Below are positions 18,170 through 27,228 of a DNA stretch of 60,459 bases, in pieces. Made by a program: the position numbers and the translations under genes. The notes beneath the pieces are model-generated. The model ran no database searches and was not told where the DNA came from. It saw only the letters and a list, made by a program, of their open reading frames with translations. How positions within the stretch are numbered: the first letter of the stretch is position 1; each line of letters opens with the position of its first letter. Source of the stretch: Anaerotignum sp. (GTDB lineage: Bacteria > Bacillota > Clostridia > Lachnospirales > Anaerotignaceae). Where the stretch lies: contig JAFWWO010000040.1 in the NCBI GenBank assembly GCA_017523325.1, positions 1 to 60,459 on the forward strand. Reading direction: 5' to 3'.

Positions 18170-20418
18170 ACCAATTCCCCTTCGTCATGGATAAAATCAT
18201 ATAAATTCCGAATCCGCTGTGCCAGACCGGTGTATCGGCTTACCTCTTTATCATTGGCAATCATGGCAGAAACCGTTTCTTTTAAGCCCACCAATACCAC
18301 CAGTGTTTTCGCCCGTGTAACGGCGGTATAAAGCAGATTCCTTGTCATCAGCATAGGCGGACCGCTATAAACAGGCAATATGACAACGGGATATTCGCTC
18401 CCTTGGGATTTATGAATGGTAATGGCATATGCCAGCTCCAACTCCTCCAGTTGACCGAAATCATAGTCCACAATCTTCCCATCATCAAAGGCCACCCGCA
18501 GAATTTCGCTATCGTTGTCGATAGAAAGAATTTCGCCCGCATCGCCGTTATAAACGCCCAGCCCTTCGTCACTTCGCTTCCCAAAACCGTCATAGCATCG
18601 CCAGACCGTATTATAGTTATTTTTAATCTGCATCACCTTATCCCCTTCGCGGAAGGTAATCCGGCGGAAAGCGACCTCTCGCTTGCCTTTTCCCGCCGGA
18701 TTCAACGTCCGCTGGAGCACCTGATTCAAATTTTGCACACCCAGCAAGCCCTTTCGCATCGGGGTCAATATCTGCATATTCTGCAAAGCGTCACAGCCTG
18801 TAAATTTCGGCAATCGCTTCGTCACCAGCTCCTGAATGGTACCTACAACCTCCTCGGCAAAGGCACGGCGCATGAAAAAGAAATCCGTCCCCGCTTCGTT
18901 GAGCACCGGCTCCTCTCCCTGATTGATGCGATGGGCATTCATAATAATGGCACTTTCCTGTGCCTGTCGGAACACGTGCTGTAACCGAACCACCTTCAGC
19001 CGTTCACTGCGAATCATATCCTTCAACACGTTGCCTGCTCCCACCGAGGGCAGCTGGTCTACGTCCCCCACGAAAATAATACGGGAACCGCTTTCCACCG
19101 CCCGCAGAAGCGCCTGCATCAGCACAATATCCACCATAGAGGTTTCGTCTATGATAATCACATCGGCCTCTATGGGGTCGTCCTCATTTTTGGCAAAGCT
19201 CTGCCGGCGGCTATCCTCATTGACGAAGCTGATACCCAAAAGACGGTGAATGGTCTGAGCCTCCATGCCCGTAGCCTCCGTCATACGCTTTGCCGCCCGT
19301 CCCGTGGGTGCCGCCAAAACCACATCATGCTCCTCCTGCTTGAGGATACGCAGTATGGTATTGATGGTCGTCGTTTTTCCCGTACCGGGGCCGCCGGTAA
19401 TCACCAGCACGCCACAGCTCATGGCTTCCAGCACCGCCAACCGCTGCTCCTCTGCTAAAATCACACCGGTTTCCTTCTCCACACGGGCAATCTCCCGGGC
19501 GATATACGCCCCGTCCGGCGGCTCATATTCCGCCGAAAGCTCCAAAAGCCGCTTCGCCACCGCCATTTCCGCATAAAAATAAAAATTCAGATAAACACCG
19601 TCCACCCCGTCCAGATTTTCCTGCCAGATTTGACTGTCCACCTGCAATTCCCGTATGGCGTTTTCCACAGCAAGAGGGTGCAACTCCAGCAACTCCACCG
19701 CTTGGGCAACGAGCCTTTCCTTTGGCAAATAACAATCCCCATTGGCAGCCGCCTGATTGAGCACATATTTCACTGCCGCCTTCACCCGATTGGGGTCATC
19801 TGCCGAAATGCCCGCACCGACCGCCATTTTATCCGCCATTTTGAAGCCGATTCCTACAATATCATCAGCCAGACGATAGGGATTGTTCTGCACAATTTCA
19901 AAGGTATGACCCTTATATTTCTTATAGATTTTCATGGCATAGGTCGGCGAAATATCAAAGCCCTGCAAAAACAGCATCGCCTTACGCAGTTCATGCTGTT
20001 CCCGAAAAATGTCCGATATTTTCTGTGCCTTATCATAGCTGATGCCGCGGATTTCCGTCAGTAAATCCGGCTTTTCTTCAATGACATAAAAAGTCGCCTC
20101 GCCAAATTTTTCAACGATGCGCTTCGCCGTTCTCGCCCCGATGCCCTTAATCAGCCCCGATGCTAAATATTTCTCGATACCCGCTAAGGTGGTGGGCATG
20201 GATTTTTCGTAATATTGCACCTGCACCTGCCTGCCGTAAAGGGAGTGCATCGTCCAATTCCCTCGTATTTCCAAGGTTTCCCCGCTATGGATTTGGGGGA
20301 CGATGCCGACACAGGTCACTTCGTCCTCCTCCGCCTGCAAAGAAAACACCGTATAACCGTTTTCGTTATTCCGGAAGATAATATCCCCCACTTCTCCGGT
20401 TATTTTGATATCCTCCAC
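18166..20418 (-). CDS. recD2: RecD2-type ATP-dependent DNA helicase
   Basis: 750 residues. The N-terminal OB-like region (TGEVGDIIFRNNENGYTVF) is followed by a helix-hairpin-helix pair (KYLASGLIKGIGARTAKRIV), then RecA-like helicase domains: Walker A VITGGPGTGKTTTINTIL, Walker B DETSMVD, QLPSVGAGNVL, and C-terminal AITIHKSQGSEYPVVILP and YTAVTRAKTLVVLVG. RecD2 is a 5'-3' SF1B helicase acting in repair outside RecBCD. GTG 20418 is used because AAGGAGG lies 7 nt upstream. It is cotranscribed with comF. Confidence 0.95.
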   Translation of the reverse strand: MEDIKITGEVGDIIFRNNENGYTVFSLQAEEDEVTCVGIVPQIHSGETLEIRGNWTMHSLYGRQVQVQYYEKSMPTTLAGIEKYLASGLIKGIGARTAKRIVEKFGEATFYVIEEKPDLLTEIRGISYDKAQKISDIFREQHELRKAMLFLQGFDISPTYAMKIYKKYKGHTFEIVQNNPYRLADDIVGIGFKMADKMAVGAGISADDPNRVKAAVKYVLNQAAANGDCYLPKERLVAQAVELLELHPLAVENAIRELQVDSQIWQENLDGVDGVYLNFYFYAEMAVAKRLLELSAEYEPPDGAYIAREIARVEKETGVILAEEQRLAVLEAMSCGVLVITGGPGTGKTTTINTILRILKQEEHDVVLAAPTGRAAKRMTEATGMEAQTIHRLLGISFVNEDSRRQSFAKNEDDPIEADVIIIDETSMVDIVLMQALLRAVESGSRIIFVGDVDQLPSVGAGNVLKDMIRSERLKVVRLQHVFRQAQESAIIMNAHRINQGEEPVLNEAGTDFFFMRRAFAEEVVGTIQELVTKRLPKFTGCDALQNMQILTPMRKGLLGVQNLNQVLQRTLNPAGKGKREVAFRRITFREGDKVMQIKNNYNTVWRCYDGFGKRSDEGLGVYNGDAGEILSIDNDSEILRVAFDDGKIVDYDFGQLEELELAYAITIHKSQGSEYPVVILPVYSGPPMLMTRNLLYTAVTRAKTLVVLVGLKETVSAMIANDKEVSRYTGLAQRIRNLYDFIHDEGELV

Positions 20419-20504
20419 GCCGTCACCTCCTTTTATCCAAGTAAAATCTGCTCAAAAAACATATTTTCACAAAATTTCTCTGCCACAAGTATATCACAAC
20501 AAAA

Positions 20505-20527
20505 CAAAAAAGGGAACAAGAGTTCCC
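20505..20527 (-). terminator. Terminator of the flavodoxin/ferredoxin gene
   Basis: GGGAAC/GTTCCC stem with a 4-nt loop followed by a run of T on the minus strand, 78 nt after the stop at 20605 and upstream of recD2. Confidence 0.75.
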
Positions 20528-20604
20528 AATTTTTTCAATAAAAAACCATTCTTTTTGACCGCCGTACTGCAACCAAAAAGAGCCCCCTCGGCGGTTCCTT
20601 TCCG

Positions 20605-21432
20605 TTATACGAAATATTCCGGCTCCGCCCGCCGCTCGTACAATTCCTCCAACTCTTCCTTATGGTAGATATAGCCGGGGTCATCGTAATACTTGGCACC
20701 GACGGGACATTTTTTCACACAGGCACCGCATTTGATACAAATGCCCGTATATTCTCTGGGGTTATCCCGACTGATGGAGCCCATGGGACAGGCTTTGATA
20801 CAAATTCCGCAATCACAGCAGGTATCCTTTGTTTGCGGTTTTACCTTCCGAATGTCAATGGCTGCGCCGTAACGGTCTTGGGGGATAAAATAAGGGCGAA
20901 CAGGCTCCTCCCCTTTTACATAGGCAGGGGCTGTATATACCCAATCGCTATTGAGCTTTTCGGCAATTTTTCCTGCGAATTCCTTTAGGATTGCTTTATC
21001 CCTCTCATCCGGTCTGCCTGCACCCAATGTACAGGAGAAGGAATGTTCGCTGATAAAAGCCCCGCCTGCCACCGTGCGGAAACCGTCCTCCTCCAGAATA
21101 TTGCGCAGTTCTATGAGGGCATCGTCATAATTACGGTTCCCGAAAGAAACCATAGGCACTGCCCATGCACCGTTGCCCTTTACCCTTTCCCGCAAATAGG
21201 GCAATAATACATTGGGCACACGGCCCGCAATCACCGGCGTACCGAATACCACAATATCCCCCTCGCCAAATACGGCCTCCTGCTCCCGCACTGCAGGCGG
21301 TGTAAAATCATAAGCCGCTAAGGGCAGGTTCAGCTTTGCCGCCAGTTCCTCTGCCGTTGTTTGAACCACCGTTTTCGTGCCGCCGGTGGGGCTGAAATAA
21401 ACCGCCCAAACCTTTTTCTTCGTTACCGCCAT
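20605..21432 (-). CDS. EFR1-type flavodoxin-ferredoxin fusion protein
   Basis: 275 residues. Residues 1 to about 170 are flavodoxin-like, with the FMN phosphate loop YFSPTGGTKTVVQ and VVFGTPVIAGRVPNVLLPYL. Residues about 195-255 hold two 4Fe-4S motifs, CCDCGICIKACP and CIKCGACVKKCP, each with four cysteines. The family carries electrons in anaerobes; partners are unknown. It has its own ribosome site (GAGGAGG) and is flanked by terminators on both sides, so it is a single-gene unit. Confidence 0.88.
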   Translation of the reverse strand: MAVTKKKVWAVYFSPTGGTKTVVQTTAEELAAKLNLPLAAYDFTPPAVREQEAVFGEGDIVVFGTPVIAGRVPNVLLPYLRERVKGNGAWAVPMVSFGNRNYDDALIELRNILEEDGFRTVAGGAFISEHSFSCTLGAGRPDERDKAILKEFAGKIAEKLNSDWVYTAPAYVKGEEPVRPYFIPQDRYGAAIDIRKVKPQTKDTCCDCGICIKACPMGSISRDNPREYTGICIKCGACVKKCPVGAKYYDDPGYIYHKEELEELYERRAEPEYFV

Positions 21433-21512
21433 ATTCCTTCCTCCTCCGTCCCGCTTTTTCTTTCATCATACCGTATTTTGCAGTATTTTTCAACCTCGGG
21501 CAGCCATTCCAT

Positions 21513-21545
21513 AAAAAAAGAGAACTCCGAAAATCAGAAGTTCTC
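21513..21545 (-). terminator. Terminator after the SurA/PrsA-like gene
   Basis: GAGAACT/AGTTCTC arms with a 12-nt loop followed by seven T on the minus strand, about 30 nt after the stop at 21575. It ends the pth-mfd-lipoprotein unit. Confidence 0.75.
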
Positions 21546-21574
21546 CCAAAATCTATCATATCCGTAAACCAATC

Positions 21575-22552
21575 TCAATGGAATTTCTCCATGGTTTCCC
21601 ATGCGTCGCCCAGCTTTTCCATGGTTTGCTTCGCAATCATTTCCTCCATTCGCTTTTCCGCGTATTCCGTCTGCACCTCATTGCGGTAAGCGGATTGGGC
21701 AATCTCCCGCACCTGTTCCTCCGTCGGCACGGTTTTGCCCATTGCCCGAAAGATATAATACCGGCCGCCGGCTTGGATAGGGTCTGTCACATTCCCTGCC
21801 TCCAAGGCCTCCGTCAAACCATAGAGATTGCGCAAGGCACTTTGGTACATGGTGGTTTCCCCATTCTCCTGCCCGCTTTGCACGGAAGGATCAGTATCAT
21901 ATTCTGCAAAGAGGGTCTTAAAATCCTCTCCTGCCTTTGCCCGTTCTGCCGCCTCCTGTGCCTTTGCAGCATCCTCCAGCAAAATGGATTGCAGCTGTAC
22001 CGCCGTATAATCCCATTGTATCTGCTCATGGTTTTGCTGATAATATTCCTCCGCATCTGCCGGGTCAACCTCCCGCTCCGATGCAATGGTGCCATAGACC
22101 AAAGAATACAGATAGGAGGCTTCCATCATAGGGATCAGCTTTTGGGTATCCACACCCATTTTTTGCACGTCCTCCGAAGAAACATTGGCCAAAAATTGCT
22201 CCGCCGCCTGCTTGGCTTCCTGCTTTTGCTCCTCCGTCAGGGCAATGCCGTTACCCGCCGCATATTCCTTTGCCGCAATGACGCTTTGCAAGGTTTGAAT
22301 GGCCCGTTCCTCCACCAGCTCATCGGCAGTCTTACCGTCAAAATCCATACTCCAAACGTCCTCCCCCGCCGCAGAAAGGAAGCTCTGGGTCGCCGTATAT
22401 AAATATACCATATATTCCGATTTCATAATCTCCTGCCCGTTGATTTTCATGACCGCTTCATCTGAAAATCCGCCTCGACAGCCTGCAAGTGCCAAAACCA
22501 TTGCCGCCAAAAGACAAAGCAGGTGAAATGCTCTGTTTTTTCTTTTTTTCAT
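21575..22552 (-). CDS. SurA/PrsA-like lipoprotein (peptidyl-prolyl isomerase family)
   Basis: 325 residues. A basic N terminus and hydrophobic segment end in a lipobox (LALAGC), so the mature protein is probably a lipid-anchored extracytoplasmic chaperone. A SurA-N-like helical region follows (VMKINGQEIMKSEYMVYLYT ... EERAIQTLQSVIAAKEYA). The C-terminal half contains a parvulin-like segment (AVQLQSILLEDAAKAQEAAE, FKTLFAEYDTDPSVQSG) that appears shortened, so catalysis is uncertain. ATG 22552 follows AGAAGGTG; an earlier in-frame start at 22582 lacks a site. The gene follows mfd by about 70 nt. Confidence 0.8.
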   Translation of the reverse strand: MKKRKNRAFHLLCLLAAMVLALAGCRGGFSDEAVMKINGQEIMKSEYMVYLYTATQSFLSAAGEDVWSMDFDGKTADELVEERAIQTLQSVIAAKEYAAGNGIALTEEQKQEAKQAAEQFLANVSSEDVQKMGVDTQKLIPMMEASYLYSLVYGTIASEREVDPADAEEYYQQNHEQIQWDYTAVQLQSILLEDAAKAQEAAERAKAGEDFKTLFAEYDTDPSVQSGQENGETTMYQSALRNLYGLTEALEAGNVTDPIQAGGRYYIFRAMGKTVPTEEQVREIAQSAYRNEVQTEYAEKRMEEMIAKQTMEKLGDAWETMEKFH

Positions 22553-22624
22553 GGGATTACACCTTCTCTCCATTACTCCCAAAGGAAATCGTGCTTTTAT
22601 TATACACGTTCTCTCCCCATAATG

Positions 22625-25600
22625 CTAGACTTTCAGTGCATTTAAGATTTTTTTAATATGTTCCAACGGTTTTTCCGCCTCATTTTTCTTTTGCTTTACC
22701 GTCAAATAAGGCTTTGCACCGGCAGTGAACAAATACTTCCCTTTCTCCTGTCCAATCAGCTCCGTCAGGCGCAGAGGGTCTATATTGGGCCGGGGTCTGA
22801 ATTCCAACAGCAAATTTCCGTGCTTTTGCTCGATTGCCGTTATGCCCAATGCATGGGCGTCCGCCTTTATCAGCACTATTTCCAGAAGGGTCTGGACACT
22901 CTTGGGCAAATCCCCATAGCGATCCTCCATTTCTTCCTGTATATCGTAATATTCCTCCTGATTACGGATAGCGGCGATTTTTTTGTAAAGCTCCATGCGC
23001 TGTTCCTGATTTTTGATATAAAAATCCGGGATATAGGCGCTGATATGCAAATCCACCGAGGTTTCAAATTCCTCCGCCCGCACTTCGCCTTTCAGGCTTC
23101 GGACCTCCTCCTCCAGCAACCGGCAATACATATCGTAGCCCACGGCCTCCATATGCCCGTGCTGCTCCGCCCCCAGCAAATTCCCTGCACCACGGATTTC
23201 CAAATCCCTCATGGCAATTTTGAAGCCGGAGCCGAATTCCGTAAATTCCCGAATGGTTTGCAGGCGTTTTTCCGCCGCCTCCCGCAGCATTTTATCCCGC
23301 CGATACAACAAATAGGCATAGGCAATACGGTTGCTGCGCCCCACTCGCCCTCTGATCTGATACAGCTGGGAAAGCCCCATACGGTCGGCGTCCTGAATAA
23401 TGATGGTATTCACATTGGAAATATCCATACCCGTTTCGATAATGGTGGTGCAAACCAAAACATCCATCTCTCCGGCGATAAATTCCTCCATAATACTCTC
23501 CAGCTCTCGCTCTGACATCTGTCCGTGGGCATAGGCCACCTTTGCATCAGGCACCAGCTGACGAATCCGAAAAGTCTCCTCGCTGATGCTTTCCACCCGA
23601 TTATACAGATAATAGACCTGTCCGCCTCGGGCAATCTCCCGATGAATCGCCTCCCGAATAAACTCCGGATTATTTTCCATGACATAGGTCTGTATGGGTC
23701 GGCGTTCCTGCGGCGGCTCCTCCAGAATACTCATATCCCGAATACCTGAAAGGCTCATATGGAGGGTGCGGGGAATGGGCGTTGCCGAAAGGGTCAATAC
23801 ATCTACATTCTCCCGCAGCGCCTTCAGTTTTTCCTTATGCGCCACACCAAACCGCTGCTCTTCGTCTACAATAATCAGCCCCAAATCCCGAAACTTGACA
23901 TCCTTGGAAAGGATACGATGGGTGCCGATGAGAATATCCGAATACCCCCGTTCCATATTCATGAGGCTTTCCTTCTGCTGTTTTGGCGTGCGAAAGCGGG
24001 ATAACAGTTCAATTTTTATGGGATAGCCCGCCATTCTTTGGCTAAAGGTATTGAAATGCTGTTGGGCAAGTATGGTGGTGGGCACCAAAAATGCCACCTG
24101 TTTCCCCTCCTGCGCCGCCTTAAAGGCCGCACGAATGGCAACCTCCGTCTTTCCGTAGCCCACATCGCCGCAAATCAGCCGATCCATGACCTTGCCGCTT
24201 TCCATATCCCGTTTTACGTCCTCAATGGCACTGAGCTGGTCCTCCGTTTCCTCATAAGGGAAGGCCTCCTCAAATTCCTTCTGCCAGACCGTATCCGCCC
24301 CATAAACAAAACCCTTGGCCGCAGAGCGTTTGGCGTATAATGCCACCAAATCCTCCGCCAATATTTTTACGGCACCTCTGGCCTTCGTTTTCGCCTTTAA
24401 CCAATCCTGCCCGCCCAGCTTATTCAGCTTCGGTGCGGCAGTACCTGTGCCGATATATTTCTGCACCATATCCATCTGGCTGACAGGCACAAAGAGATTG
24501 CCCCCATCCCGATAGGAAATTTTCATATAATCCTTCTGCACGCCCTCCACGGTGATTTTCTCCAGCCCGCGGAATACGCCGATGCCATGGTTATCGTGTA
24601 CCACATAATCGCCGATATGCAAATCCGTAAAACTCTCAATAGCGGCGCCGTTTTTCTTCCGTTTTTTCTTGGGTTTTCGCTCCTTCCCGCCAAAAAGCTC
24701 ACGATCGCTAAACACAGCCAAATCAATATACTCATACCGAAAGCCTTGGGAAAGACTGCCCTTTGTCACCCAAATGACGCCTTTGGGCAAGGGCCTTTCC
24801 AAATCCTCTATATAAACAGCCTCCAGCCCCATCTGACCCAATTCCGTTGCCATGCGTTGGGCCCGTGTGGCAGAGCCGGCCAGAATCAATGTGCGAAAGC
24901 CGGATTTTTTCAGATATTCCAACTCTTCGCAGACCAAATCCACCCGTTGCTGAAAGGACGGCGTAGAGCGAACAGCAAAATCCACCCTCCACTTGGGTCG
25001 AAAATCTGCCGTTCTCTGGCTTAATCCCGCCAGCAAAACTGTGGCAAAGTCCTCCGCCTGCCGTAAAATCTCCCCATACTGAAACAGCATATGACTCTGC
25101 CCCGGCAGTAAATACCCATGAGCAATCCGCCCCTTGATGCTCTCCGCATATTCCGTCATAAGGGTATCCATATGCTCCCGTATCCGCTCCGGCTCATCTA
25201 TGCAAAGCAGGGTATCCGCCGGCAAATAAGACAGCAGACTCACCGTTTCCTCATAAAAATAATCCATATACGCCCCTACGGCAGGCAGGGTCTTTTCCGC
25301 CCGTAACCGCTCCGCCGCCTCGCCAACGGTTTCCCGCAGACGTTCCGCCGCATCGGCATCGGTTTTCTCCGTTTTTTTCAATACCTTGGTAAACTCCTTG
25401 CTGATTTTGTCGGCCGCCTGCTCTGCCTGCTCCTCCTCATAGACCAACTCCCGCATGGGGAATATCACCGTTTCCTCCAGCTTTTCCATGGAGCGCTGGC
25501 TTTGAGCGTCCATACTGCGGATTGAGTCGATTTCATCGTCCCAAAACTCAATACGGACCGCTTCTTCCGCCGTCAAGGACCAAATATCCAAAATACCGCC

Positions 25601-26125
25601 CCGCACAGTAAACTGCCCCGGGCTCTCCACCAATTCCGTCCTTTCGTAGCCCATCAGCACCAAACGGCGGCTTAAGGCAGAAAGCTCTGCAATTTCTCCG
25701 ACTTTCAGCCGCAATAAAAATGCGGAAAACACCTCTTTTTTCGGGTATTTATCCAATAACGCCTCTGCGGGGGCCACAATAATGGGGCAATCCCCCTGAA
25801 GCACGCTTTCCAGCACAGAAAACCGCCGACGGTTCATCTCCATACTATGTACATCGGCACTGTAAAACAAAATATCCTTGGCCGGATAATAAGCCGTTTT
25901 TTTCTCGAAAAATGCCATATCCTCCACAATCTGTCTGGCTCGCATCTCCCCATAGGTCAATATCAAAAGAGGGCGCTTCGTATGCTCATGCAGGCAAAAC
26001 GCCAAATGATTTTTGACCGCATCAATAGCCCCTGTGGCAAATACAGGGGTCTGTTTTTCCCGTATGCAATTGAGCAATTCCTGATAGCTTTTGACCTCCA
26101 GCAAAGGCTCTGTTAAGCTCTTCAT
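22625..26125 (-). CDS. mfd: Mfd transcription-repair coupling factor
   Basis: 1166 residues, full length. Order of domains: an N-terminal UvrB-homology module (about 1-300); the RNA-polymerase-interacting CarD-like domain (about 490-560, HIGDYVVHDNHGIGVFRGLE); the SF2 translocase (about 620-960) with Walker A GDVGYGKTEVAIRAAF, the DEEQRFG box, TLSATPIPRTLHMSLSG and QIRGRVGRSNR; and the C-terminal TRCF domain (about 1010-1110). Mfd removes stalled RNA polymerase and recruits UvrA. It overlaps the pth stop by 4 nt, the usual pth-mfd arrangement in Bacillota. Confidence 0.97.
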   Translation of the reverse strand: MKSLTEPLLEVKSYQELLNCIREKQTPVFATGAIDAVKNHLAFCLHEHTKRPLLILTYGEMRARQIVEDMAFFEKKTAYYPAKDILFYSADVHSMEMNRRRFSVLESVLQGDCPIIVAPAEALLDKYPKKEVFSAFLLRLKVGEIAELSALSRRLVLMGYERTELVESPGQFTVRGGILDIWSLTAEEAVRIEFWDDEIDSIRSMDAQSQRSMEKLEETVIFPMRELVYEEEQAEQAADKISKEFTKVLKKTEKTDADAAERLRETVGEAAERLRAEKTLPAVGAYMDYFYEETVSLLSYLPADTLLCIDEPERIREHMDTLMTEYAESIKGRIAHGYLLPGQSHMLFQYGEILRQAEDFATVLLAGLSQRTADFRPKWRVDFAVRSTPSFQQRVDLVCEELEYLKKSGFRTLILAGSATRAQRMATELGQMGLEAVYIEDLERPLPKGVIWVTKGSLSQGFRYEYIDLAVFSDRELFGGKERKPKKKRKKNGAAIESFTDLHIGDYVVHDNHGIGVFRGLEKITVEGVQKDYMKISYRDGGNLFVPVSQMDMVQKYIGTGTAAPKLNKLGGQDWLKAKTKARGAVKILAEDLVALYAKRSAAKGFVYGADTVWQKEFEEAFPYEETEDQLSAIEDVKRDMESGKVMDRLICGDVGYGKTEVAIRAAFKAAQEGKQVAFLVPTTILAQQHFNTFSQRMAGYPIKIELLSRFRTPKQQKESLMNMERGYSDILIGTHRILSKDVKFRDLGLIIVDEEQRFGVAHKEKLKALRENVDVLTLSATPIPRTLHMSLSGIRDMSILEEPPQERRPIQTYVMENNPEFIREAIHREIARGGQVYYLYNRVESISEETFRIRQLVPDAKVAYAHGQMSERELESIMEEFIAGEMDVLVCTTIIETGMDISNVNTIIIQDADRMGLSQLYQIRGRVGRSNRIAYAYLLYRRDKMLREAAEKRLQTIREFTEFGSGFKIAMRDLEIRGAGNLLGAEQHGHMEAVGYDMYCRLLEEEVRSLKGEVRAEEFETSVDLHISAYIPDFYIKNQEQRMELYKKIAAIRNQEEYYDIQEEMEDRYGDLPKSVQTLLEIVLIKADAHALGITAIEQKHGNLLLEFRPRPNIDPLRLTELIGQEKGKYLFTAGAKPYLTVKQKKNEAEKPLEHIKKILNALKV

Positions 26126-26793
26126 TCTACCGCCTCATTTTGGTTCTTGGCTTCTTCCTCCGCCTTTTGTTTTTTCATAGTCTTAGGCTTTTGATTGACC
26201 CGATTCATCGCATCGGCAATCCCATGGGAAAGCATCAGCTCCACCCCCATGACCGCCTTTTCCTTGCCCTGCTCCATCAGGGGCAAATCCTCGGGGGAAA
26301 ACTTTGCCAGCACATAATCCGCCAAATCCCAGCCGTTGGGCTTTTCCCCAATGCCTACCTTAACACGGTAAAATACATCGGTGCCCATCCGGTCGATGAT
26401 ATTGCGGATACCGTTATGTCCGCCATGGCTGCCTTTTTCCCGAATCCGCACAGTGCCGCAAGGCAGACTGGTATCATCAAAAATCACCACAAACCGCTCT
26501 TGGGGGATTTTATAAAAATTTACGATTTCCCGCACACTTTCACCACTTAAATTCATAAAGGTCTGGGGCTTTACCAGAAGCACCCGTCTGCCATTGATGG
26601 TGCCATCGCCAATCAAGGCTCTGTTTTTGAATTTCGTCACATCAATATGGTACTTTTCCGCCAATAAATCAATGACATGAAAGCCTATATTGTGCTTGGT
26701 TTCTTCGTACTGCTTTCCGGGATTGCCCAATCCCACAATACAGTAAAATTCCTGTCCCTTCTGTTGATTTTTGAATCTGTCAAATAAGCCCAT
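26122..26793 (-). CDS. pth: Peptidyl-tRNA hydrolase
   Basis: 223 residues, some 30 longer than the family norm because of a charged C-terminal tail (KKQKAEEEAKNQNEAVE) and a short N-terminal extension. Catalytic and substrate residues are visible: Asn in VGLGNPG, the base His in HNIGFHVIDLL, Asn in PQTFMNLSGESV, Asp in VIFDDTSLPCG, and GSHGGHNGIRNI. It recycles peptidyl-tRNA from stalled ribosomes. ATG 26793 follows GGAGGAACGAC. A hairpin lies in its leader at 26825-26850. Confidence 0.95.
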   Translation of the reverse strand: MGLFDRFKNQQKGQEFYCIVGLGNPGKQYEETKHNIGFHVIDLLAEKYHIDVTKFKNRALIGDGTINGRRVLLVKPQTFMNLSGESVREIVNFYKIPQERFVVIFDDTSLPCGTVRIREKGSHGGHNGIRNIIDRMGTDVFYRVKVGIGEKPNGWDLADYVLAKFSPEDLPLMEQGKEKAVMGVELMLSHGIADAMNRVNQKPKTMKKQKAEEEAKNQNEAVE

Positions 26794-26824
26794 GTCGTTC
26801 CTCCTGTATCCAGACACAACTGTA

Positions 26825-26850
26825 AGCCCTAATTCCTAAAAATTAGGGCT
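26825..26850 (-). promoter_or_regulatory. Perfect hairpin in the pth leader
   Basis: AGCCCTAATT and AATTAGGGCT, 10-bp perfect arms with a 6-nt loop, 32 nt before the pth start. No T-run follows in the pth direction, so it is not an ordinary terminator. It could stabilise the mRNA or mark a repeat boundary. Confidence 0.5.
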
Positions 26851-26886
26851 GCTGCATACTAATATCCTGCATAAATAAGAGTATAT

Positions 26887-27080
26887 CATCTCGACTGCCG
26901 TTTCGATGGTTTTTTCGTAATCGCCGTGCGTATTCGCAGGCTTCGCCCTATGGGTATCCATTTGTAAACAGCCTGCCGTTTGCAAGCACCCGGCTGTCTG
27001 TTTACAAATGGATACCCGCACGGCTCATTGCTATCGTGGATATTGTACCATCTCGACTAGCGTCTCGATGGGTTTCTCGT
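26887..27080. repeat. Composite intergenic repeat: direct repeats around a 20-bp inverted repeat
   Basis: Two direct repeats of about 32 bp (26887-26918 and 27049-27080, 27 of 32 positions equal, beginning CATCTCGACT) flank a perfect 20-bp inverted repeat: GGGTATCCATTTGTAAACAG at 26952-26971 and its complement at 26998-27017, loop 26 nt. The loop contains a short internal duplication (CTGCCGTTTGCAAG-like). Part of one arm recurs at 44916-44930. No gene is seen in this 435-nt gap between pth and the dehydrogenase gene. A short frame through it encodes a repetitive peptide and is not credible. Confidence 0.7.
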
Positions 27081-27181
27081 CAAAGTGTCGCTTGCACCAG
27101 TGCAGCGTCACCTTTCCTCGTTATTGTACCATAAAAAAAGCATAAATACACTGCAAAAAGGAAAAATTTACGATTTTCTCT

Positions 27182-27211
27182 AAAAAAGGCAGGTGCTTTC
27201 ACACCTGCCTT
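27182..27211 (-). terminator. Terminator of the D-2-hydroxyacid dehydrogenase gene
   Basis: Perfect 10-bp arms AAGGCAGGTG/CACCTGCCTT, a 6-nt loop and a T tail, 18 nt after the stop at 27229. Confidence 0.9.
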
Positions 27212-27228
27212 AAAAAATCAATTTGAAA

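Noticed and set aside
26836..27021. 61-codon minus-strand frame with a duplicated TAGCLQ peptide
   Set aside because: It runs through the inverted repeat and pth leader hairpin; the peptide repeat reflects DNA structure.
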